Part shown: positions 51,680 to 57,874 of the stretch, in pieces
Layout: each line of letters opens with the position of its first letter
Position numbering within the stretch: position 1 is the stretch's first letter
Assembly: GCA_018700525.1 (NCBI GenBank)
Contig: JABITN010000216.1
Location: forward strand, 1-57,874
DNA length: 57,874 bases
Direction of reading: 5' to 3'
Origin: Opitutales bacterium
GTDB taxonomy: Bacteria; Verrucomicrobiota; Verrucomicrobiia; Opitutales; Opitutaceae
The notes under the pieces: generated by a model
What the model saw: only the letters and a program-made list of their open reading frames with translations
Database searches by the model: none
Told to the model about the DNA's origin: nothing
Position numbers and translations under genes: made by a program

Positions 51680-53008
51680 CTAATCTTCAATCGCGTAGAG
51701 ATGTCGGTGCGTTCGCAAAAAGAGCTGACCATCGGAAAAAGCAATCGTGGCATTGCCTCTATCTTCCTTGGCTAAAGCATTTCGTTCGATGAGATCAAAG
51801 CGATCTTCGGGTCTAAATATATGCGTAATGCCAGCTTGATCGGTTAGGTAAAGACGGTTTTGAACATAGGATATAGCGCCCCAAGCTTGTTCGCCTAGGT
51901 CGTGCGTCCAGAGTATTTCTCCCGTATTAATATCACCGCATTTCAGTGGTCCCTTACGCCCGCATAAATAAAAACGATCGCCAACGATGACTCCGGAGCC
52001 AACCCGTTGCTCGGAAACTTCATTGAACCAAACTCGGTGCGTTTTCGTCAAATCGCCCCACTCGTTTTCACCAGGAGCGCGCATACCGAAGCAAGGACCT
52101 TTGTATCCGCTGAAAGCTAGGATCATACCTCGACCAACCATGGCATCGGAATAGGCCAGTTCCCCAAGTCCCTCGCATCGCCAGATCTCCTTACCTGAGT
52201 CCGGATCGAAACTCGCGAGATAACCAGGGAGTGGCAGTAGAAGCTCTGCCCGCTTCCCGTTCTGCCAGATGAAAGGGGTCGCAAAGGAACCAACCAATTC
52301 CTGAGGATCGGAGCCAAGGTGACTGAGGTCCTCCTGCCAAACGATTTCACTAGTCTCTTTATCGAGCGCCGTTAGCAAAACGCGAGGACCTGGCCCGCCG
52401 AAAATAAACACCATGTCTTTATAAAGCCTCGGACTTGATCCGTGCCCCCACTGATGCACGAAAACGCCAAGGTCGCGTTGCCAGAGGAGTCTACCGCTAA
52501 AATCGTAAGCAGCCGCTCCGGCCGACCCATCCCAGGTAAAAATGCTTTGCCCATCGGTTGCAGGCGAAGCAGCGCACCACGGATTTGTCGCGTGCGTCGG
52601 GTCGGACGCCAAGTGCTCCCTCGAACGCTTCCAGAGAAGTTTGCCGCTTTTGCGGTCGAATGCCATGAGCGAACGCTCTGTACCATCGTCATTAGCGCCG
52701 GTGATAAAAACCCGATCCCCGAAAACGATCGGAGAAGAATTCCCAGGAGCTGGCAATTCGGATTTCCAGAGAACGTTTTGCTTATCAGACCAAACCGTGG
52801 GAACAGCGGATTCATCGCTGAACCCATCTCCATCAGCCCCTCGCCATTCTGGCCAGTTATCGGCACTTGCTGGCAATGCAACGGCGATGAAGATAAACCA
52901 AATCAATTGGCTGAACAAACAACGCCGAAATCCAAGTCCACGTCTATCCGCGAACAATCTCAAAACCTTTGTAAATGACTGAACCGCCATATCCATTTCT
53001 ATTTTCAA
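51680..53008 (-). CDS. secreted PQQ-like beta-propeller protein
   Basis: A 442-residue protein. Its hydrophobic signal segment is internal (about 31-50, LIWFIFIAVALPASA), preceded by a basic stretch, so the true start may be a later Met. After it comes NWPEWRGADGDGFSDES, the WPxWRG signature of the PQQ-like/BamB-like propeller family. Blades carry SGKLLWKRS, SGRLLWQRD, SGKEIWRCE and TGEILWTHD. Cofactor binding is not demonstrable. It is a paralogue of the protein at 14287-15585. It lies 93 bases upstream of the FAD oxidase on the same strand, so co-transcription is possible. Confidence 0.82.
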   Translation of the reverse strand: MKIEMDMAVQSFTKVLRLFADRRGLGFRRCLFSQLIWFIFIAVALPASADNWPEWRGADGDGFSDESAVPTVWSDKQNVLWKSELPAPGNSSPIVFGDRVFITGANDDGTERSLMAFDRKSGKLLWKRSREHLASDPTHATNPWCAASPATDGQSIFTWDGSAGAAAYDFSGRLLWQRDLGVFVHQWGHGSSPRLYKDMVFIFGGPGPRVLLTALDKETSEIVWQEDLSHLGSDPQELVGSFATPFIWQNGKRAELLLPLPGYLASFDPDSGKEIWRCEGLGELAYSDAMVGRGMILAFSGYKGPCFGMRAPGENEWGDLTKTHRVWFNEVSEQRVGSGVIVGDRFYLCGRKGPLKCGDINTGEILWTHDLGEQAWGAISYVQNRLYLTDQAGITHIFRPEDRFDLIERNALAKEDRGNATIAFSDGQLFLRTHRHLYAIED

Positions 53009-53034
53009 TAGCAGATCAGGGCTAACTATTGAGG

Positions 53035-53364
53035 CTAAAGGTTTTCATCATCACTCAACCAGAGCTTAGCTGGACTTTCATCAACCTTATCAGCATCCGG
53101 CAATCGATCCACTTTCTTCGATATGAGGACCGCTGCCCCAAATGCGCAGGCAAGCGCCGGGATATAAACGAGTATCAAGTTTGGCTCATTCTCATCCTGA
53201 GTAATCGTCATATAGGCGATGGTAACAATCAGGCCTACCACAAATTGCACGAAAAACCATACAGTGGGTATCAGAAAATAATACTTCAATGGACTGTAAC
53301 CTTTTTTCTTAAGCTTCTGACCAGTCTTCATGCAGAAGTGAATGAGGAGAAATAATTCAATCAT
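53035..53364 (-). CDS. small membrane protein with two helices, unknown
   Basis: A 109-residue protein with a basic N-terminus and two clear hydrophobic helices (about 30-52 FLIPTVWFFVQFVVGLIVTI and 63-82 LILVYIPALACAFGAAVLIS), followed by an acidic cytoplasmic-type tail (DADKVDESPAKLW). No family is recognised. The hydrophobic pattern and coding bias argue that it is real. It lies 26 bases upstream of the PQQ-propeller gene on the same strand and might be its operon partner. Confidence 0.6.
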   Translation of the reverse strand: MIELFLLIHFCMKTGQKLKKKGYSPLKYYFLIPTVWFFVQFVVGLIVTIAYMTITQDENEPNLILVYIPALACAFGAAVLISKKVDRLPDADKVDESPAKLWLSDDENL

Positions 53365-53584
53365 GGCAGCTCGCTAGTTTAAGCTTTCAAATTCGATTAG
53401 CTAGAAACGCATATGGTCGGAATTCTCGCAAGTATCCAATTCGGCATTTCTCAATGGAATCAAAACTTATTATTTCCCGCTAAGCACATACCCATCAACT
53501 CAACCCAAACTAGTAGACTCATGCAGATTCCACGCCGCCTTGCGTCGTAGCTGCATGGCGAAAGCTGCGTAAATTTTTCGGCAT

Positions 53585-56500
53585 TCAAATACCTTCTTCA
53601 GGTTTGAATTTCGCTGACGAGTTTCGGGCTGATACGATCTCAACTTTAAGGCCAGCTTTACCACGCTTGGTTGGATCAATCGCGAAGACGAACTCCTTGT
53701 GCCCTTTCTCCAAGTCGATCGATGCCGATGGATCCGCTACTGCTTCCCCATCAATCCAAAGCTGCAAGCCCTTCAGAGAATTTACATCCAAAACAACCGC
53801 ACCCGCTGCTTGAACATCCACTACTCCGCGAGCGAATAACTTTCCTCCCAAATCAATATCCTCAAAAGGCAGTTCTCCGTTTACCTTACTATACGCAGTC
53901 GTCCAATTCGCAGACTCACTCGGTAGATCGTTACCGCTTCCAGCAACAAGTCTCCATTTCCGCAAATACGGGCGTTCGTTATTCGCGAATGGTCCAGGCT
54001 GACCGAGCACTGATAGGAACTTGGCGAGATCCAAAAATTCTTTGCGGCTCTCTAGCTGATCGGCGAGACCGGCAGGCATCAATGAAGGCATGCTAGCCTT
54101 CGAGCGAATTTTGCCGACTGGAAGTTTCACTTCCTCGCCCAACGCGGAATCCTGAATAATCACTTCGCGCTCATCTTGGTAAGCGATAACCCCCATATGC
54201 ATACTATTATCAGTCATCGTGAATAGCATATTCTCATAGTGCTCCGCTATGGATGCGTTTGGCTCGAGAACAGCCTCGATCATATAACTCGTGGATGCCC
54301 CCGAACCGACCGCAACCAGATTCGGTCCAATCGTCGACCCGACCGAGCCGATAGCATGACAACTCATACAGGCCACATTATCACGCCGAAAGATATCCTC
54401 TCCAATTACCGGATCGCCAAGTCGATCAATATCCGACGCCAAGGCATTTCGATTCTCGCTCAGCAAGGACAGGCTCAAAGAGTCTGCAAGGCTATCGCTG
54501 AACAGCTTGATCAGCTTTTGAGGCAACTGACCAGTCTGTCTGTGATATGCTGATACATTTCGCTTCACTTCCGGATGAATCGCAACATTCTGAAGAAGCC
54601 CTGCAAGAAGACCATCGCCCCGACGAACCTTTGTAAACTCGGTCACAAGGCCGACAGGGTCCGCATCGAGCGGCGCTTGAGACAGAGCATCGCCGACCAG
54701 AACCTTCGCCTCCTCCATATCTGCGGTCACTAAACCTGTAATCGCATGGTAACGCGTTCCTATATCGCTCACCGTCGCAAGCGATTTCAGTGCATTAACA
54801 TATTTCGTCTGCCCTAATTCCCCTAAAGCAATTGCCACTGCCTTTCGTAGATCTGGAGCAGCTTTCCGGTCCCTGAGAATGCCTAGTAATTCTGGACCAG
54901 CATTCAACACTTGCCACGTTCCCAAATTGGCCGCCACTCTTGAAGCAACACCGCTATTCGGATACGCAAGCGCAGGAATGAGAGTAGCAAAGTTTCGCGA
55001 TGTTTCCATTTCCGTCGTTTCCCCTACTCTTTGAAGACCATCCAAAAGCTCCATCGAAACAGTATCAGACTGTACCCCATTTTTCCCTACAGCATTAACA
55101 ATCAGACGAACGAGTTTCGTATTAGGTGTCGCAACAAACATTTTCTTAACGGCTGCGATTTCCTTACTACTGGGATTCGAATCGCCGATTAGCGCAATAA
55201 GACGTTTATCAATACCGATACCAGCGTACTGCTCAGCGTATTCGCGATGAGCGGGCTTGGCAAACACCAATTTCTTCTGCTCCAACTCAGGAACCCAAAA
55301 CGGCTTAAGAGCGTTCATCGTCGACGGGAGAGAAGCTTCGATAAATCGATCGCGATCGTGATCCAATACCTTCAAAGCTGCCGGGATCGCTTCCGCCTGA
55401 GGAATGAATCCAGCCGACAGAATCGCTTCCATTCGAGCACGAGGAAACGCATCGCTCGCGAGATCGCCAATCATAGCTATAGGATCGGAAAGCTCATCCT
55501 GCCAATAGCGGATAACTCGTGCTCCTGCGGAACGAGCACGTCCATCTTTGGCAGACATTACGCGTTTTAGAATCGGCTCGCTAACGCGTTCCACATTTTG
55601 ACATGCCCACATCGCTTCGACGAGGTGGTGATCGTATTGGTCCGCCAACGGATCCAAGCCTTCCACCCACCGTTCAACAGCCGCGAGCACCTGATCCGGA
55701 TCGCGCTCGCTCAATTCTTTCCGCGTTTGGTGACGCGTCCAGGCTTCGGGACTTTGAAGATGATCCACGAGCTCCGGAAGCGTGATACCAACCAATGTCG
55801 GCTTTTTAACAAGCGGCCGATCCTTGTAAGTGATCCTCCAAACGCGGCCATGACTATGATCGCGGCGAGGATCGCGAAAATCATGTTGGCCGTGATTGAT
55901 AATCGAATTGTACCAATCCGCGATATAGATCGCTCCATCCGGGCCGATTTTGGTATCGACCGGTCGAAAATTAGGGTGCTTGGATTTGATAATCGGCTCA
56001 AGAACATTAGCACTATAACCCGCCCCATCCTCGATGAATTCGTAACGCACCACAGCACGGCTTTTGAAGCGCCCAGTCAAAAGCTGGCCTTGGATTTCAT
56101 CAGGAAGATGAGACCCCGTTACAATATCCCCACCACACTGCTTTTCCGTGGTAATAAGCGGAGGAATACGCGACGCCTCTTTCGAGGCTCCCGTCCCCGG
56201 AGTCAGGTACATGATCCGAGGATTATTCACCATGAACGATTGTCCCCAGTGGTCGAATACATGACCCCAAGGATTGCCGCCCGTGCCTTTGCAGAACATT
56301 TTCAACTCCTGTGTACGTGGATTGAACTGGTATACTCCCCCATTGAAATTACGCACGACCCCATGCTGAGTTTCGACTTGAGTGTGGAGGAAAATGCCCT
56401 CCTGAAAATAGATCCAACCACCAGGCCCGCGACGCCAAGCGCTAATAGAATGATGATTATCCTCAATTCCGAACCCCGTTAAGGCCAGTTGCTTCACATC

Positions 56501-56974
56501 CGCGACATCGTCGCCATCGGTGTCCTTGAGGAAAAAGATATCCGGCGATTGAGCCACATAACATCCACCATTAGCCAACTCGATCCCGGTCGGCAGATAA
56601 AGCCCATCGGCAAAGACCGTCGATTTGTCGGCTACTCCATCATTGTCCGTATCTTCAAGAATGATGATCTTATCGTTCGCCACCTCGCCCGGCTTGATTT
56701 GAGGATAAGCCCAGGAACACGCGACCCAGAGGCGACCTCGAGAGTCCCAAACCATATGAATGGGATTCGCCAACATTGGATCCGCAGCAAAGAGATTGGC
56801 TTCGTACCCGGGTAACAGTTCAAAGTTTTCAAGCTCCGAAGCCGGATCATGGTTGTTCATAAGGTCCAAATCTGCACCCACAAGGTTTGCAGTTTTAATC
56901 CCGGTTGCCTGCTGAGCATACAAGGAGCTCGATAGAATAGCGAGGGATGCGATTGCTGTGATGAACTGTTTCAT
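53585..56974 (-). CDS. PVC-type cytochrome: propeller dehydrogenase-like, HEAT repeats, CxxCH haem site
   Basis: A 1129-residue exported protein of the family restricted mainly to Planctomycetes and Verrucomicrobia. After the signal peptide (ITAIASLAILSSSLYAQ), residues 45-400 are a six-bladed propeller of the membrane-bound-dehydrogenase type (PGYEANLFAADPMLANPIHM, WVACSWAYPQIKPGE, IYIADWYNSIINHGQHDF). Residues about 400-850 are helical HEAT-like repeats. A haem c site ACMSCHA has its Cys pair at 869 and 872. A beta-sandwich tail (about 1000-1129) closes the chain, similar to an NPCBM-type domain. It should transfer electrons from an oxidised sugar or alcohol in the periplasm. The next gene upstream is an SGNH hydrolase, a pairing common in these phyla. 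Confidence 0.92.
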   Translation of the reverse strand: MKQFITAIASLAILSSSLYAQQATGIKTANLVGADLDLMNNHDPASELENFELLPGYEANLFAADPMLANPIHMVWDSRGRLWVACSWAYPQIKPGEVANDKIIILEDTDNDGVADKSTVFADGLYLPTGIELANGGCYVAQSPDIFFLKDTDGDDVADVKQLALTGFGIEDNHHSISAWRRGPGGWIYFQEGIFLHTQVETQHGVVRNFNGGVYQFNPRTQELKMFCKGTGGNPWGHVFDHWGQSFMVNNPRIMYLTPGTGASKEASRIPPLITTEKQCGGDIVTGSHLPDEIQGQLLTGRFKSRAVVRYEFIEDGAGYSANVLEPIIKSKHPNFRPVDTKIGPDGAIYIADWYNSIINHGQHDFRDPRRDHSHGRVWRITYKDRPLVKKPTLVGITLPELVDHLQSPEAWTRHQTRKELSERDPDQVLAAVERWVEGLDPLADQYDHHLVEAMWACQNVERVSEPILKRVMSAKDGRARSAGARVIRYWQDELSDPIAMIGDLASDAFPRARMEAILSAGFIPQAEAIPAALKVLDHDRDRFIEASLPSTMNALKPFWVPELEQKKLVFAKPAHREYAEQYAGIGIDKRLIALIGDSNPSSKEIAAVKKMFVATPNTKLVRLIVNAVGKNGVQSDTVSMELLDGLQRVGETTEMETSRNFATLIPALAYPNSGVASRVAANLGTWQVLNAGPELLGILRDRKAAPDLRKAVAIALGELGQTKYVNALKSLATVSDIGTRYHAITGLVTADMEEAKVLVGDALSQAPLDADPVGLVTEFTKVRRGDGLLAGLLQNVAIHPEVKRNVSAYHRQTGQLPQKLIKLFSDSLADSLSLSLLSENRNALASDIDRLGDPVIGEDIFRRDNVACMSCHAIGSVGSTIGPNLVAVGSGASTSYMIEAVLEPNASIAEHYENMLFTMTDNSMHMGVIAYQDEREVIIQDSALGEEVKLPVGKIRSKASMPSLMPAGLADQLESRKEFLDLAKFLSVLGQPGPFANNERPYLRKWRLVAGSGNDLPSESANWTTAYSKVNGELPFEDIDLGGKLFARGVVDVQAAGAVVLDVNSLKGLQLWIDGEAVADPSASIDLEKGHKEFVFAIDPTKRGKAGLKVEIVSARNSSAKFKPEEGI

Positions 56975-57010
56975 TGGAAATGGGTTTTTTGTACGGTTAA
57001 ATCTCTCATT

Positions 57011-57068
57011 GTAGGAGCGGATTTGGGGCGCTATCTCATTGGAAATCGCGGGGTAAACCCGCTCCTAC
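57011..57068. repeat. REP-like inverted repeat with perfect 10-bp arms
   Basis: GTAGGAGCGG (57011-57020) and CCGCTCCTAC (57059-57068) are exact reverse complements, enclosing 38 bases with partial inner pairing. Units of similar sequence occur at 8230-8239 and 41473. It lies between the SGNH gene and the PVC cytochrome gene and could act as a processing or termination point. Confidence 0.55.
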
Positions 57069-57098
57069 GAGCTTCTAGACCAGTTATTGATATTGCCA

Positions 57099-57874
57099 TT
57101 AGTTTGTATCCGGAATTAAACGCCACTCACGCGTTTTGAGTTCAATTCCTCGACCAAGAGTTTCGTCCTTTTTGTTAGTGAGCTCCTTAAATTCGATTAC
57201 TTCGGCAGGCAGCGCTCTTCCGCTCGACGAATTACGACGCTCGCCAACGATGTGAACTTGGTTGAGGGCTTTCCAACTGTAGATGAAATGCTGATTCTTA
57301 TCGTTCACCGCGGCACGAAAAGACTCGGCATCTCTATGAGCCGGCGATGCATCGATCACCACTCCTTCCGCCCATTCGTCATGACTCGCTGAAGCAACCC
57401 GTTCACCATCGACCATCAAAACGTATTTCCCCGGTTGTAGGTTTTTCACGATCATAGAATCTCGCATTTGGTCGAGAGCCTCGGGCAATTCCCTATTCGT
57501 CGGAGGGGCCAAGGATGGGCTACGCTCTTCCTTTACTCGAAAACTGAGCTCTCGCCGACTTGAAGAAAGCTTGGATACGCTCAGTCCATCGCCATCGCCC
57601 TTCTTCGCTTTGGCATCAATGGTAAGCTGCCATTTATCACTGCCTGGTTCATTTTCAACGAACCGATCGTAAAGTACACGAGCAACTGCCCAGTAGCCGT
57701 ATTCACTCAGATGAATACCATTCGTCGTCAGAGGATTCGCACCCGAATCCGCCATAAGCGCTTTCGAAGGTTCAAACAAATCCACAAACGGGACGCCTTC
57801 CCCTGCAGCCACAGCTTTCATAGCCTGAGTATAGCGTTCTAAATCGCGATTTCGAGAAGCGACCTTTGGAGTCA
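57099..57874 (-). CDS. SGNH/GDSL hydrolase-like protein, C-terminal part, cut by window end
   Basis: The frame stays open to the last bases of the window (TPKVASRNRDLERYTQAM precedes the first internal Met at 57821), so the N-terminus with the catalytic Ser is missing. About 258 codons are visible. GVPFVDLFEP and DSGANPLTTNGIHLSEYGYWAV carry the block V Asp-x-x-His equivalent (GIHLSEYG) of SGNH hydrolases. A roughly 130-residue beta-rich tail follows (NLQPGKYVLMVDGERVASA). Such proteins stand next to, or are fused with, PVC-type cytochromes in Planctomycetes and Verrucomicrobia, as here. They probably de-esterify sugars in the periplasm. Confidence 0.85.
   Translation of the reverse strand, partial: TPKVASRNRDLERYTQAMKAVAAGEGVPFVDLFEPSKALMADSGANPLTTNGIHLSEYGYWAVARVLYDRFVENEPGSDKWQLTIDAKAKKGDGDGLSVSKLSSSRRELSFRVKEERSPSLAPPTNRELPEALDQMRDSMIVKNLQPGKYVLMVDGERVASASHDEWAEGVVIDASPAHRDAESFRAAVNDKNQHFIYSWKALNQVHIVGERRNSSSGRALPAEVIEFKELTNKKDETLGRGIELKTREWRLIPDTN

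Noticed and set aside
1-57874. CRISPR array, IS element or prophage
   Set aside because: No regularly spaced direct repeats, no transposase or integrase and no phage structural gene were seen.

Overview
The window looks like a chromosomal piece from a Verrucomicrobiota bacterium, most probably Opitutae (Opitutales/Puniceicoccales-like, marine lifestyle). This is inferred from gene content, not from a marker gene: a TonB-dependent receptor with the ELSPF-type N-terminus and no SusD partner, a PVC-type HEAT/CxxCH cytochrome, DUF6807, several Cys-type sulfatases, PQQ-like propellers and short REP-like intergenic repeats. No rRNA, tRNA, IS element, prophage or CRISPR array was recognised. Genes are dense, many products carry export signals, and Shine-Dalgarno sites are often weak.

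Layout. (1) 1-8.1 kb: the C-terminal part of a sulfatase, an esterase, then a minus-strand run with a 2-hydroxyacid dehydrogenase, a DUF6807 protein, an IlvD/Edd-type sugar-acid dehydratase and a second esterase. (2) 8.2-15.6 kb: a complete RND efflux operon (TolC-type lipoprotein, adaptor, pump) and a secreted PQQ-like propeller. (3) 15.9-19.5 kb: a small lipoprotein, one intact sulfatase and one sulfatase pseudogene with three lesions. (4) 19.6-35.6 kb: the most coherent locus. The minus strand carries a TonB receptor, a large secreted alpha/alpha-barrel-like protein, a secreted BNR-type propeller, a TctC-TctB fusion, TctA, an L-fuconate-dehydratase-like enolase-superfamily enzyme and a secreted RraA-like protein. 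The plus strand, divergent, carries a sulfatase without signal peptide, a LacI-type regulator and a BASS-type transporter. A perfect 16-bp palindrome in the divergent promoter region is a strong candidate operator. (5) 35.8-41.5 kb: a sulfatase, a small remnant, a hydrolase, an unknown protein with an EF-hand-like loop, and an NRAMP-related transporter lacking the usual metal motifs. (6) 41.6-48.3 kb: a CBM9/DUF5916 outer-membrane protein, an M61 peptidase with PDZ, and an SGNH-NodB two-domain hydrolase with different base use. (7) 48.3-57.9 kb, minus strand: a beta-helix lyase-like protein, a Tat-exported FAD oxidase, a PQQ-like propeller, a small membrane protein, a PVC-type cytochrome and a truncated SGNH hydrolase.

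Region 4 reads as an uptake and catabolism locus for a small, probably sulfated, acidic sugar or related organic acid. The TonB receptor would cross the outer membrane, the Tct system (and possibly the BASS carrier) the inner membrane, the cytoplasmic sulfatase would remove sulfate, and the fuconate-type dehydratase would make a 2-keto-3-deoxy acid. The absence of any clear glycoside hydrolase or polysaccharide lyase inside that locus supports a small substrate over a polymer. The substrate itself cannot be read from the sequence.
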